Below, in pieces: positions 11,400 to 23,485 of a stretch of 64,000 nt of DNA. The notes under the pieces were generated by a model. That model did no database searches. It was not told the origin of the DNA and saw only the letters and a program-made list of their open reading frames with translations. Both the position numbers and the translations under genes were made by a program. Every line of letters starts with the position of its first letter. Position 1 is the first letter of the stretch. This stretch comes from Gordionus sp. m RMFG-2023 (taxonomy: Eukaryota; Nematomorpha; Gordioida; Chordodea; Parachordodidae): contig NC_088775.1 in NCBI RefSeq assembly GCF_954871325.1, positions 57,079,561-57,143,560 on the forward strand, written 5' to 3'.

Positions 11400-11879
11400 A
11401 TAAAGAAAAGAATAAATTCTTATTTACGACTCAAGTTAGAAGTCTAAAGTAAAAAAATGTAAAATAATAAATCTGAAATATTTGTCCTCTAGTCGACTCA
11501 AGTATATAATACTTATTCACGACTCAAGTTAAAAGTCTAAAGTAAAAAAATATAAAAAACAACAAATATCTTAATTAATAATAACTAATTTGAAATTTTC
11601 GTCCTCTAGTCTATTCAATTTCATAAACATAGAACTATTCGACTCGAATTCTATAATTCTTATTCACGACTCAAGTTAGAAGTCTAAAGTAAAAAACAGA
11701 ACAAATATCTTAATTGATAATAATAAATCTGAAATATTCGTCCTCAAGTTGACGACACTAAAGGACGAATATTTTATAAACTTGAGTTCATGACCCGAGT
11801 TCATAATTCAAGTCAGTTTGGGTCGATTTTTTTTGACCCAAAACTTGACTCAGTTTTTGACAGTCGACTAACAACACTG
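11400..11879. repeat. Right tandem-repeat arm ending in AACAACACTG
   Basis: About three units built on ACGACTCAAGTTAGAAGTCT and TTCGTCCTCTAGTCGACTC, in inverse orientation to 896-1264, ending with GTCGACTAACAACACTG. Together with 896-1264 this looks like the second arm of an ~11 kb element that contains the palindrome. No matching 8 bp target duplication is visible, so the pairing is inference. Confidence 0.6.
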
Positions 11880-11972
11880 ACTAATATTAAAATGAGCTGG
11901 TTATAAATATGTCTATCTCATAATTGGCACCATAGTGATAGATAATATTTTATTCGTTAACATATTGTCAAT

Positions 11973-12325
11973 ATCAGTGTTAGCGCGCTTCATTTTTTCA
12001 GTAGCGATAGCTTTAGAGCGCTACATGACGCATTTTTTTAAATCTAAAAATACTCAAATACTTAGTACAGCAAATACTTTCTGGTCCTCGCTCTAGATGG
12101 ATATGACAGTATAGAAATGTTATTGCAATAAAAAATAAATAAATTATATATATTTAAAATTAAAGTCGTATTTTTATGCTAATATTTTTTATTTGTGGAA
12201 ATTGAGACGTAAAAAATATTTTTTAAAAAATCGAAAGTACCGTAAAAAGTCGCTAATTGTGCGCTACCTTTTTGAAAAAATAGCGGTAGCTATAGCGCTC
12301 TATTTTTAAAAGTAGCTTCTGGTTG
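11973..12325. mobile_element. MITE-like segment with TAGCG subterminal motifs
   Basis: The left side has CAGTGTTAGCGCGCTT and AGTAGCGATAGCTTTAGAG; the right side has AGCGGTAGCTATAGCGCTC in inverted arrangement. A hAT-type start (CAGTG) with inverted subterminal motifs suggests a worn hAT MITE. The right terminus is not preserved. Confidence 0.4.
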
Positions 12326-12590
12326 ATATAACATTAAAACTTTTTATAAATAAAAATTAATTTAGGGCATTAGAACCGTTGATTCAAAAATTTGATCTGA
12401 TCGGCAATTTTTTTAAAAAACCCTATCCAAAACATAGGCCTATTTCATTTGTTGATACTGACCACCCTTTAGTTAAATAATTTTACTTGATAACATATTT
12501 TAAAGTTTATTAACATTCCAATATGATTTTGCATTATAAATTTAGCCTATCCTTTACCAATTTCGATATAATTTAAACCAGGTCATTTTT

Positions 12591-12907
12591 ATATCGACAC
12601 AGCCCTAGCGGTCATATATTCGCGAACGGTAATACATTTGTTATAATGTATTTACGATATTGTTTTCTCAGTAATATATTCTCTATAATGCATTCACGAT
12701 AAAGTTTTGGAGGTTATGTATTCTCGGTAATCGACATTCGCTATAATACCTTTCGCGAAAAAGGTTATGCGGTAATGATGTAATACAAAGTCAAAAATTC
12801 GTATCGAACCTTGGGGCTGAGATGAAAATATTTGCTTTAAATTCGAGGCTTAAGCAGAGTTCGCTATCCGATTTCCCATCACTAAATATATAGGGCTGTG
12901 TCGATCC
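12591..12907. mobile_element. ~315 bp MITE with AGGGCTGTGTCGAT ends
   Basis: ATATCGACACAGCCCT at 12591-12606 faces AGGGCTGTGTCGAT at 12892-12905. The interior holds a degenerate array mixing TTCTCTATAATG and TTCGCGATAAAG-like units, the same two unit types that form the large arrays at 32333-32620, 36618-36765, 50575-50865 and 53090-53940. Confidence 0.6.
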
Positions 12908-13914
12908 ACAAAATTTTCACCGAACAATATTTATACAAAATCAATGCTATAGTTTTAAAATTAGCGGAAGCATTATTTCTGTGAAAAATATAGGACATGC
13001 CCAGTTAAGCAATCCTACTTTATAATAATAACATCAAACCACTTAGAGCCATTATTAAAGTTGTTAAACTTGAAATTGGGCATTACCTCAGTGCTAGTTT
13101 GGAAGGAAAGCAACGGAACAGAGAATGTTAGGAACTGGCATCATTTAAATAAAAGGAAGATCCGAAAACCATGTATATTTATCTCCTCCCGTTTTGAGGT
13201 TAGTTGTTTTTAAAAATTGGCCAAACCAAACTGTTTAACAACCGAAGCTGAATGTGACTCGTTTGATATGTTTAAACTCTTTTCTTGTTGCAGATAATAA
13301 AACAAAAGTTAATACAAATTTTTAGCTAGACTATATTTTACAAGTATTCGATTTTTTTTAAACATTATGAATAAATTGAATTTAAGTTCCTTTTAATATA
13401 TCATGAAGTTATAAATAAAATAAAATAAAAAATATTAAATCATAAAATAGTAAAAACTAAAAATATCGAATCGAAGCGGGTTTTTAAAAATATTGGCCCG
13501 ATCTGATTTAAAAAACGCTAAATACCTGCATTATTTATAAGTCTTTATATTAAATCTCTGGTCATATAAAATTTGGTGTTTTTAAAAACGGATTTGAATA
13601 CACTAAAATTGATGAATATGAATTAAAACAAATTAAATCGTAGTCCCAACATTTCCCCTTTTAGTTTCTCCAATTCTCATAATATATTTTGTATTCCTGA
13701 TGTTTTCTAAATATTTTTCTTTCAAGCACTTAGTATTTTCCCACTTTCCTTAAAAAATATTACTTTATTCTCAGTTTAATATTTTTGAAGGAATCGGGCC
13801 TATTTCTAGAATAAGATATCGAACTTACTAACGCCAAAAAATAAGTTAATAAGGACGATAATCAAATTATAATGCTATAAAATATAATTAACAATTGGGA
13901 AAAATTTAATTTAG
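12908..13914. other. Intron sequence upstream of the VPS29 exon
   Basis: No element or exon recognised. A 38-codon open stretch near 13000-13115 has no identifiable content. The region ends with the acceptor TTTAATTTAG directly before the exon at 13915. Confidence 0.5.
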
Positions 13915-14115
13915 CTAATTCCTGTTCCAAGCAAAGATAATAAGTATTCACTATTGGCCCTTCAACGTCAACTTGAGGTAAATATCTTAATAACTGGAAA
14001 CACTCATAAATTCGAGGCCTTCGAACTCGGTGGCAAATTTTATTTGAACCCTGGATCAGTGACTGGTGCCTTTAATCCTACCCTATCTTACCCGGATCAA
14101 GACAAGCATGAAAAG
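13915..14115 (+). CDS. VPS29 retromer subunit, internal exon
   Basis: 67 codons in one frame, bounded by acceptor TTTAATTTAG and donor GTGAGG, phase 0 at both ends. The translation runs from [20 protein letters not shown] through [20 protein letters not shown] to [15 protein letters not shown]. It aligns by eye with human VPS29 from HGHQVIP through [20 protein letters not shown] to FYINPGSATGAYN. VPS29 is the metallophosphoesterase-fold subunit of the endosomal retromer complex and binds VPS35. Two oddities: the GHTH motif reads GNTH, losing the first His of a degenerate metal site, and about ten extra residues ([13 protein letters not shown]) replace the short loop before the next exon. The codon use is more balanced than in surrounding DNA. 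Confidence 0.9.
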
Positions 14116-14452
14116 GTGAGGTAATTTTATTAATATTTGGAATGAGAGTGTTATAGTCTTTCAAATTCAATTTTTCGGAATTTTAATTAGAAAATCGAAA
14201 TTAGACGAATTTTGATGAGATATGAAGTATAAATCACTATGCTTTGTCCATATAGTGAAATTTTATTGTGATAAAAGAAGAAAAAGCTTTTATATTTTTT
14301 AAGCCCGCCCTATTTAACTTTTTTTTTAAATGTCCGATCCAAATTATTTTACTAGGCCCCAACCCGACTTTGGATTGCCTTACATAAAACATATTTATCT
14401 AAAGCTTGATTGTTTAATATTAATTAATTTCGTGGTTTTATCTATTTGAATC

Positions 14453-14665
14453 AAGGGCCTCACTAGCCTATACAATCTCAGGGAGCTCAAAAAATTATTT
14501 TCAAAATTACCATTTTTTAACTAACATCCAAAATTCCCTTTTTAAAGCTAAAATAATTATTTTCTTTTTTTAGCCAACATCAAAATTACATTTGGTATAT
14601 AAATAAATTTTAAAATTTTGAAGAGGCTCTTCAAATTTTTCAGGGAGTAGTGAGACCTAGAAATA
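14453..14665. mobile_element. Possible ~210 bp MITE
   Basis: GGGCCTCACTAGCC on the left faces GTAGTGAGACCTAG on the right, with CAGGGAG next to both inner sides and an AT-rich centre. No target duplication identified. Confidence 0.35.
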
Positions 14666-15536
14666 AAATATATATAAATTTGGAAATTAAATTTTTTTAA
14701 ATCTTATATTCTCCCTCGCCATTATAGTAACCGCGAAATGGTGCAACATCACGTCCCTTACAAAATACATGTTACACCAAGCATGTTATCCTTTAGATTA
14801 AATCAGATATTTTAAAATAATTTGGATTTAAATTTAAAAAAATCCTTTTTGGATAATGTAAATATTTTTTCAATGCGGCGTTTTTTCTATAATCTGGATT
14901 ACTTATTTTATAAAATCCATAATTATATTTATACCCGATACAAAATAAACCAACAAAAAAAAATTATATATGGTGTTAATTTATTGCAATTGTAAACAAC
15001 ATTTTATAATTATATAACTACACGAATAATTTTATAATTATATAACTGGTAGCGTAGTTTTTTTTAAGGAGAAAAGAGGGGTTACAAAAAAAAGTCTTAA
15101 GCTTGAAGTCAATCAAACTTCTGGAAACATTAATTATGAAACATATATCAATAATTAATACATTTTATTGCTTTAACTCGTTTGGTAAAAATAAATACAT
15201 TATTGGCAAAATGATAAAAAATTGTCAAGATTAGCATCATGCTAAATAGAATATTATAGAAGCTCTAAATATGGGTGAACTTGGTACTTTTTATGCTAAT
15301 TCACTTAAAAAATATTATTCAAATGATTGAATTAATTAATATTTGTAAATTTAAGAAAAATTTTACCATTAAATATAGTACACCTTTCTTTTGTTTAGTA
15401 AAACTTAACATATTCCCAATGAAAAACGTAGATGTTTAAATAAATAATATTTACTTTAGTAAATTATAAATAAATTTATTTTAAGTAATGTTATAATATA
15501 TTGATAAAATGTTTGTTATATAATTAAGATTAAGTT
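14666..15536. other. Intronic AT-rich DNA, nothing recognised
   Basis: Only local repeats such as AATTTTATAATTATATAACT (twice near 15000-15047). No coding content. Confidence 0.45.
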
Positions 15537-15605
15537 TCAACCGTAGACGGAGAGTAAGTTTCAACCGTAGACGGAGAGGGAGGTCGGTTAGGGTGAAACC
15601 GCCTA
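15537..15605. repeat. Short GC-richer tandem repeat
   Basis: GTTTCAACCGTAGACGGAGA occurs twice, 25 bp apart, and is followed by GGTTAGGGTGAAACCGCC, whose GGTGAAACC is a loose inverted echo of the unit. It stands out from the AT-rich surroundings. No function can be assigned. Confidence 0.5.
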
Positions 15606-15973
15606 CCTTCCATGCTAAATATAATAAGGTAAAATTTTGCGTATTCGTAACACTTTTATTGATATCTAGAATATAATTTGCTTATTTCTTTTAAATTGAT
15701 AAAATCCCCTGATTGATTTTTTATTTCTAAAATCATTTCAAAAAATTTCTTTTCTATTTGAAAAGTTCGTGAAAAAATCTTCGAATAAGCAAAAAAAATT
15801 GAAAAATGTGACACATCCCAAAGACGCATGAGATCGATGTATGATCTTTTAGATTTTCAAGTGCAATTGTTACATTAAAATATTACCCTTAATAAGATAA
15901 TATAAAAAAATTTCATTATTTTTTTAAAAACTATTTAGAAAAAACCACCACTTAATAAAAAAAACTATAACAC

Positions 15974-17263
15974 TGTGTGACAAATTTCGACTTGATTTTT
16001 TGGGAGAAAATAAAATATACATGTTTTAAGACAGTTTTTTATGCATATTCTAAATCCGCTGGCAGTTTTTTTCTAGCACGTCAGGTTTTTTTATTTATTT
16101 TAGGTTAAAGTGGCCAAAAAGGTCATTTTTAGCACTTTTTGAAGGTTTATAACTCCGGTTCTAATGATCCCTACAACTAAAAAAATATCTTAATTTTTGC
16201 AGCAAACCTTCCTTTATTATTATACATTTTTTTTTATAAAATTCTTACTCAATTTTTAAACAACCTATATTTTTTAAATTTACCTTTATTTATAAAATCT
16301 TTTTTAATATAGCTTACATTTAATATATTTATTTATTGTGGCTTTCGTTCTCTTCGCTTTATGAAAAATTAAGCGCGAAAAAAAATAATTCTCCTTTCTT
16401 CCTACTCGTTATTTGGCATTATTATTTATTGCCCATGCTACGGGTTCAAGGTACTCTATTGGAAAGTCATATATTTTGATATAAATTGATTAAAAAAACA
16501 AATATTCTTAAATACATCTAAAAAAGATAAATATTAATAAAAAATATGAAAAAATTACCAATTATTGCATTTTAAATGAATTTTGCTTCAAAAATGCTCA
16601 ATTCAAAAAGAGTACAAATTAAAAAAGTGGGTACAGATTTCTGATTTTGATATAAATTGATCATAAATGCATAAAATATTACTAAATAAAACTAAAAAAG
16701 ATAAATATTACCTTAATTTTGCTTTAAAAATGCTTTATGCAGAGAAAATTCAATAAAAGTGTACAAATTAAAAAGTTCGAAAATATCTGTGCCGACTTTT
16801 TTAATTTATAGATTTTGGTTGAATTTTCATGGCATAGAGTACTTTTGAAACATAATTAGAATTATTATATAATCTTGAGCATATTTGAAGCAAAATTATA
16901 TAAAATTTATCTTCTAAAGTTAATAATTTTGATAGTAATTTAAATTGAAACTTAAGACCACCAAAACGAAATTCTTTACCATTTTTCTCAAAAACCAATC
17001 GATAAAAAATTAATAAATTTATAAAGAAATATAAGTTTAACACTATCACCAATTTTCAGGGATTTTTATTCGATACTTTTTAAAATATATCCGTATAAAG
17101 ACCTAAATTTTATCATTTTTGAGATTTCGAAAAGTTGTCTTTATACGGTAATATTTTTAAAACTTGACGTGTAGGGAAAATTTGGAAATCGGATTCGAAC
17201 TCAGCGTCAAATTCTGCACCAAAACTTGTTTTTATTTTCTTCTCCCATTTTTCTTGTCACACA
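15974..17263. mobile_element. ~1.3 kb inverted-repeat element (TGTGTGACAA ends)
   Basis: TGTGTGACAAATTTCGAC near 15974 and GGGAGAAAATAAAA just inside it are mirrored near 17215-17263 (TTTTATTTTCTTCTCCC, then CTTGTCACACA). The size suits a Tc1/mariner-like element. The inside holds an 83-codon minus-strand frame (16801-17052) that I cannot match to any transposase. Classification is open. Confidence 0.5.
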
Positions 17264-17419
17264 AAATAATATTACAGTAGCAAATATATGTTTTTTTGTT
17301 GATAATGATAAAATATTTAAATATAAATAAAATAAATTATTTTACAAAAAATAAATAATAATTAATGCTGGGTATATCTTACGGAATATTTATGTATTTG
17401 GTCTTTGCTCAAAGCAGGT

Positions 17420-17960
17420 TTAAGCATAAAATTGGATCCTAAATTTTACGACTAAGCAAATAATAACACTATCTAAAGCTATTTCGCCATAATCAAGAAT
17501 ACCTTTATCAAAACGATTACACCACAAATCGCTGTTTGAGATGGTCAACGTCGTATATGTATGTTTGTTATACGCGCTCTTAAAGGACGCTCCATATCTT
17601 GTAGTTGACCGGATTAAGATCAGGGTTATTGGGTAGGGGACAAAGCGTATGTGAAATAAGATCTGGAGTTTCTCTTGAAAGCACATCCACAGTTTCTCTG
17701 GCTCGGTCAGCGGGAGCACTGTCCTGTTGGAATATGAAAAATTAACTGCCCGACAATTTTTTAATAGCAGACAATAACCGCTCATCGGGTAGAAGGTCAC
17801 GATAATGTGCACCTTTAATTTTGACCCCTTGATTGATAAAGATTAGCTCTCTGCAGGTAAGACTTGGAACCATGATGGATTTAGAAATTTTTGAACGAGT
17901 ACGAAGTAATCTATTGGCAACTTGTTTTTTTTTTGAAACTGCAACATACACCCTATCATT
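17420..17960 (-). pseudogene. Tc1/mariner-like transposase fragment
   Basis: Minus-strand reading gives, in order, NRLLRTRSKISKSIMVP, GVKIKGAHYRDLLPDERLL, a frame change near 17745, then FFIFQQDSAPADRARETVD (second catalytic Asp in QQDSAP) and NNPDLNPVNYKIW (the PDLNPxD/E block, with N where an acidic residue is expected). These are the central and C-terminal DDE blocks of the IS630/Tc1/mariner superfamily. The N-terminal HTH region is missing and at least one frameshift is present. TIRs were not identified. The gene is antisense to VPS29, in its intron. Confidence 0.85.
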
Positions 17961-18641
17961 TTACGATTTACTGATGGAGTTACTGTAAACAGTTTTTCAA
18001 CCATTGATCATATGAAATGAACTAACCTCTGAGGGTATTTTGTAGAAGCTATTTGGTACATTCCAGACTGGCAGTTTTATTCGCATCAGATGTGTCATGG
18101 GCCAGTTTCTTTTTTAAACATTTCAGCTACAACTCTTTATGGATAATCCGATGCCTGAAGTACCATTTTTTTGAGATATTTGGCAAATTGTTTGGTATTA
18201 TTGGCTCAATGCGACTGTTTCAACAGAATCATGATTTTCTATATTACTTACGACCTTTGCATTAGAAACCTGCATTGGGCGTGTTTTTGGACAAAAAGCC
18301 CGCCCACCTAATGTTTTAAAAAAAATTTAACCTGCCTATAGTTTTCAAAAAAATATATACCCGCCCCACCCATTTGTCTAAAATTCCTTACCCGCCCGCC
18401 AATTAAAATTTTTTACCCCCCCCCGCCCATTATTTATAAAAAAATTTAATCCAAGTCCGCTTATAAAATTTAATTATGGCCATTCTTTCAATTTTTTAAA
18501 TCTAATAAAAATATTTCAGCATTACACCTTTACAAAAAGTTTTAGGAAATTAATTTAAAGTATAAAAAAAATATTTAATTTAAATTATGGACAATTTATT
18601 TGATCAAATAGAATATTTATGAAATAAATATAAAATTGATA

Positions 18642-18950
18642 TTATATGTAATTATAATGCAAAAATAATAATGAATCTACATTTTCTAGATTCAAACACG
18701 TTCTTCTTTGTTCTAAAAACCCTCCAGCAATGCTAAATCCTCGTTCAGAAGAAGCACTAGTTGCAGGAATTGCCAATATTTTTCTTGCTAATCTTGATAT
18801 TGGTAAATCTCTTGTCGTTTCCACCAAAGTAGGATATCCGTTTGAAGTATATCCTCTTCCTCAAGTGAGATCCGGATGTCCCGTATGCAATATATGTAAA
18901 ACTCTTTTTTGAAGTGAGTACTAAATGATTAATTTGCCATTCCAAAATAA
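18642..18950 (-). pseudogene. hAT transposase, C-terminal part
   Basis: The minus-strand frame ends with ISRLARKILAIPATSASSER, GFSIAGGFLEQRRTCLN and VDSLLFLHYN: the hAT dimerisation domain of the ZBED-like lineage with its TSASSER signature intact. The part upstream is only ~100 bp before the Ty3/Gypsy-derived sequence replaces it, so the catalytic region is gone. This is the transposase remnant of the element whose TIRs lie at 18263 and 20544. Confidence 0.8.
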
Positions 18951-20300
18951 AATACCGTGCTATTTTTGTAATCGTTTCATGCTATTCGGAAAAGTAACAG
19001 AACAAAATACTATACAGTTTTATAAACCAGACCTCGAGATAATATTAGAAAAAGATGCATTTAATCAAATATTTGGAGCTGTACTCATGCAAAAATATGA
19101 TAATGGTAACGAATTTCCAAAAGCTCACACCTCAAGAACTTTACTAGAAGCTTAAAAGAATTATTCTACAATAGATAAAGAAGCAAAACTAATAATAAAC
19201 GGCGTACAAAAATTTCATAACTCTCTGTATGGACGAAAATTTAAAATTTGAACAGACCACAAACCTTTAATATAGATATATGGTAATAACAGAGATTTAA
19301 GCTCATTAACAAACCAAAGATTATTACGTTGGGCTTATAAATTATTTTCATATGATTATATAATGTACAAGAATGGGGCTAATAATATAATTGCAGATGC
19401 TTTATCGCGAAACCCAATAGAGAAAAATGATGATAGAATAACAAGTGAAAATAAAACAGTGAAATATAAGAAATCTTACTTATGACACATTAACTCTATC
19501 AAGAAAAGAACTTAGAGAGGAAACCCATAAAGATCCAATTTTAAGAAGAGTAAAAAAATAAATGGTACAAATATACAAAATCAAGCACCAGAATTACAAG
19601 CTTTTAGAATAAGAATAGTTGAAATAGAAAATGATGACGGTATTTTATTTTGGAATGACAGATTAATCATTCCTTACTAACTTCAAAAAAGAGTTTTACA
19701 TATATTGCATATGGGACATCCGGGTATTACATCAATGAAATCCATTACGAGACATTATATATGGCAGGTCGAAAAACTAGTAAACAGCTTGGATTTCAAA
19801 AACAATACAGAGATATACCAAGTGTTGCCTTATACCCGGGGAATCCGCCATTACAACCCTGGAAGAGGAAAGAAGAAAAAGAAAAAATCGTTGCAAAATA
19901 TCGACCAACTATGAACAAGGGAAGAACCAGTGGAAACCAAATCAATAAAGCTAGGAGATGATAAAACAGTAGAAACAATGGAACCAAGTCAAAAAGGAAT
20001 TCAAACCCAATATCCAACGAGGGAACGAAAGCCAACAAAAAGATTAATAAATGGTACAAATATACAAGATCAAGCACCTGAATTACAAATTTTAGAACAA
20101 GAATAGATGAAATAGAAAATGATGACGATATTTTATTTTGGAATGGCAGATTAATCATTCCGTACTCACTTCAAAAAAGAGTTTTACATATATTGCATAC
20201 AGGACATCTGGGAATTACATCAATGAAATCCATTACGAGACATTATATATAATGGGAACTATTAGATAAAGATGTCGAAAAACTAGTAAAGTGTTCTTCA
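18920..20300 (+). mobile_element. Ty3/Gypsy-like retrotransposon fragment (fossil)
   Basis: A broken fragment of a Ty3/Gypsy pol region lying inside the hAT element. Recognisable parts in order: the end of the RT/RNase H region (TDHKPL-type block and the ADALSRNP end), then the zinc-binding start of the integrase (HMGHPGITSMKS). A ~200 bp part covering the integrase start occurs twice, about 490 bp apart (19565-19770 and 20045-20255), so the fragment contains an internal duplication. No LTRs were seen. It carries several breaks and looks old. Insertion into the hAT, or capture by it, are both possible. Confidence 0.75.
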
Positions 20301-20744
20301 CTTAAAAAAACGATTGGTACAATAAAAAAAGAAATATTGTTATTGATCATTTAATTAATTATGATTTTTCTTTAGTTTGTTTTGAACAAAAATTTTAAAT
20401 TTCCTTAACCTGCCCATCCATTGTTAAAATTTTTAACCCGCCCGCTAATAGTTTCAAAAATTTTTTTAACCAGCCCGCCCACCTGCCTGCTCATTCTTGA
20501 AAAAATTTTTACCCGGCCTAAACCCCGCCCAATGCAGACCTCTACATTGCATGGTCTACCATCATCGTACAGATTTTACTGCTGATCCATGATTATTAAT
20601 TTTTAAATCAATTCTGCTGCTATAGATCAGTTTCGGTTTGGAAATTCTTTCAAAAACATTTTGGATTCGTAATGTTATTCTTATCTTGAATTTCAATTAA
20701 ACTCAAGTCATCCTTACTGAAAATCATTTTTTTAAATGATCGTC

Positions 20745-21075
20745 TACACTTTCACTGAAATATTAATTTAACATGTTTACCAAACATATTTTTGCCCATT
20801 TACTTTAAAAAAACTTAAAAAAGTTCAAAAATAACGGTTATGATAATTGTCACTTTTTCATAGTACACTTTCACTGAAATATTAATTTAACATGTTTACC
20901 AAACATATTTTTGCCCATTTACTTTAAAAAAAGTTCAAAAATAACGATTATGACAATTGTCACTTTTCCATAGTACACTTTCACTGAAATATTAATTTAA
21001 CATGTTTACAAAACATATTTTCAACCATTTACTTTAAAAAAAGTTTAAAAATAACGATTATGACATTTGTCACTA
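20745..21075. repeat. Three units of the ~118 bp repeat
   Basis: Units begin near 20745, 20864 and 20974 (110-119 bp apart) with TACACTTTCACTGAAATATT and end in ATTATGACAATTGTCACTTT. Same family and orientation as 35330-36300. It stands alone here without matching inverted arms. Confidence 0.85.
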
Positions 21076-21429
21076 TTATTTAAAAAATTATCTATCAAAA
21101 GATATATAATAGATAAAATTACATTAAATATAAATATATAATAAACATTTTAAAAATGTATATTAAAAAATATCAATCAAAAAAATTTATTAAAAAAATC
21201 ATATAACACAAAAATTAAAAAAATTAGCGATCAAAAGATATATCAAATATAAATTTAAAAAAATATATATATTTAAAAAAAAATATCAATCAAATATATA
21301 TTGTAACAAATTCAAATATATTTAAATTTCAAATATATTTAAAATTAAAACATAATATTAATCTTAAAAAATTATTAATAATACCGAAAAAATTATTAAT
21401 AATATAATATTATAACAATTACACATTGC

Positions 21430-21535
21430 CTGATTTAACCCGTCAATGTGCACATTGCCTGGTTATTTCGGCAATGTATACTTTGCCGAAATAACAAAAT
21501 TACCCTGCCTACCACTACCTCACATTGCCGAAAAA
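21430..21535. repeat. Hairpin repeat with ACATTGCC motifs
   Basis: GTTATTTCGGCAA and its complement TTTGCCGAAATAAC are separated by a few bases (about 21461-21495), with further CACATTGCC copies on either side. Likely the remnant of a small hairpin-type MITE. Confidence 0.5.
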
Positions 21536-22099
21536 ATAAAATATATGTAATTAATTTGATTAATAGGTTTAATATTTTTATTAATTCCATTTAATAATGC
21601 GTCTATCAATAGTTGACCAAAATTTAGCCACTAATTTTTTTTTAATTTTAAACCTAAATGCATTTTTTTTTCAAATTTAATGATTTACTAATAATTAATA
21701 TTACAATCAAATGTCGTATTAAATTGAAACTTGAAGATTTTGAAACTATATAATATTTTTTGGGCACATTTTACATTTGGTTAGTATTGAATTAGTTCCT
21801 TCAATATAGGATGTTACTTTAAAATATTTATCATATTTGGGCATTGGTAATGTTAATTCATCTGATTTTAAATTTTCAGAATAAGATAATAATGATGAAA
21901 TAATAATATACATGCTTATGCAAATCTATTAAATTAAAATATAAACAATAATATTCAAATTAATTAACTATAATAATGGTATGTTAAAAAAAATGAAAGT
22001 GAAAAGGAAAAACAGTTGATTATAAAATACAAGAAATTTTTCTTAAAAAATTTGGATTAATATTAAATTTTTCAAATAAATAAAAATAAAAGGTGTTTT
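21536..22099. other. Intronic AT-rich DNA, nothing recognised
   Basis: No coding frame or repeat structure that I can support. Confidence 0.45.
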
Positions 22100-22235
22100 T
22101 AAAATAGAACGAATGTTAAATTCGAACTAGTTCGTTATAAAAAAGAAATGCGTTCACGTTCAAAGTTCGTCAAAAATAAAAGGAACGCGTTCACCATTTT
22201 CAAAAATACGAACTTCGTTCATAAACGCGTTCGCT
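22100..22235. repeat. hAT-type subterminal repeats (AACGCGTTC)
   Basis: Repeated GAACGCGTTCAC, CGTTCACGTTC and GAACTTCGTTC motifs in both orientations, like those just inside the hAT terminus at 2009. Probably a remnant end of the same hAT family. Confidence 0.45.
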
Positions 22236-22435
22236 TACAAATAATAGGATATTGATAAGGTGTTGATTTTTTCTCTAAGTCAAAAATTTAATAATTAAAT
22301 ATGGATTTACATTTTATATTCAATTTATAATAAATAATAAAAAAATGTATTTGTATTCATCTGAAAATCGTAATAAAACAAAATACTTTTCATTTTTTAG
22401 TATTTTAAATACAAATACTAAATACTTTCAAAAAT

Positions 22436-22622
22436 ATTTAAATCAGAGAGCTTCAGATGTACCATTTGCAAGGTCCGGTTTGGATTTTTTAAAATAATTT
22501 TTTTGGCCCTGCCCGGATTTTTTAAAATTATAATATATTTTATTTTTCTAGCTAATAATGGCAATTTAAAATATTTGATTTTAAACCCGGGCAGGCCAGA
22601 TCTGCAGGTCTCTAATTTAAAT
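22436..22622. mobile_element. 171 bp hAT MITE with perfect 8 bp duplication
   Basis: Element 22444-22614 begins CAGAGAGCTTCAGAT and ends ATCTGCAGGTCTCTA, imperfect inverted ends of hAT type. Octamers ATTTAAAT at 22436-22443 and 22615-22622 are identical. The interior has CCCGG/CCGGG motifs like those at 52262-52510. Confidence 0.8.
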
Positions 22623-23219
22623 AATTACAAATGCAAGTATTTATTATTTTAATTACAGGTAGTGTTGCGTAATCGGCTAAAAACTACGCCTAAGCCTAAT
22701 TAGGCTTACCCTAAAAATCGGCTAAAAATAATTAGTCAAAAATTCTGCATCGATGCCTAGCATTAATTATTATTTATTTATTTTAGAAAAATAATTTATT
22801 TTATTTATATTTAATGTAAATATTTTATTATTATCAACAAATAAACATAATATGATTTAATATTTTTTATTTATATTATATTTTGAAATGAAAATAAATT
22901 TATGGGTAGGTCTATAAGTCGAAAGGCTTGGTAATACGAAAGGCTAAAATATAATATTGAAAATAAAAATAAAGAAAATGATTAATGAGATATTTGATTG
23001 ATTTATCGCTTTTTTCAGAGAAAAAATATTATAATAACATTACATTATAATATATTAAAAATATGGAAATTTTAAGATCTTTTCAATTTTTATATTATAT
23101 TTATTTTTAAATTAATTATATTTTTAAATTAATATTTGGTTATGATTTTATATATTAAGTAATTATAAATATATTGTAATTACTTGATAAAGAAGTAAAT
23201 GAGAAAGGTATTTTTAATT

Positions 23220-23485
23220 TGAGAAAGCATTTAAGAGGGGAAAGGCTAACATCTTAAATGTAATTTTTATAATATTTATATCATTGAACTCAGAATTTAA
23301 TTCTCTATCCAAAACCGCTTAGATGTATTTTTTTACGTTTCCGGTTCACAAAATAATTTTTATGTCGCGAAAGCATTTTAAGGGGGAAAGGCTAACATCT
23401 TAAACGTAATTTTGAATATAATTATATCATTAAACTCAGAATTTAATTTTCTACTCAAAACCGCTTAGATGTATTTTTTTACATA
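23220..23485. repeat. ~150 bp tandem duplication
   Basis: GAAAGCATTT-AAG-GGGGAAAGGCTAACATCTTAAA and the downstream ACCGCTTAGATGTATTTTTTTAC occur twice, starting near 23223 and 23373. Confidence 0.75.

Larger units (their letters stand above)
18255..20552. mobile_element. hAT element with 8 bp target duplication
   Basis: Element 18263-20544 (2,282 bp). The left end TAGAAACCTGCATTGGGCG is inverted at the right as CGCCCAATGCAGACCTCTA. Flanking octamers are CTTTGCAT (18255-18262) and CATTGCAT (20545-20552), identical but for one base, as expected for a hAT 8 bp duplication. Both ends carry many CCCGCCC motifs spaced by A/T runs, in the same orientation at both ends, reminiscent of the subterminal transposase sites of Ac. 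Inside are the C-terminal part of a hAT transposase and a Ty3/Gypsy fragment. Confidence 0.85.

Noticed and set aside
12940-13120. Possible extra VPS29 exon upstream of 13915
   Set aside because: The open stretch does not resemble the N-terminal VPS29 sequence (no GDLHIP, GDFD or HGHQ), and I found none of these on the + strand to the left.
16801-17052. 83-codon minus-strand ORF
   Set aside because: AT-driven composition and no motif; mentioned only as content of the inverted-repeat element.
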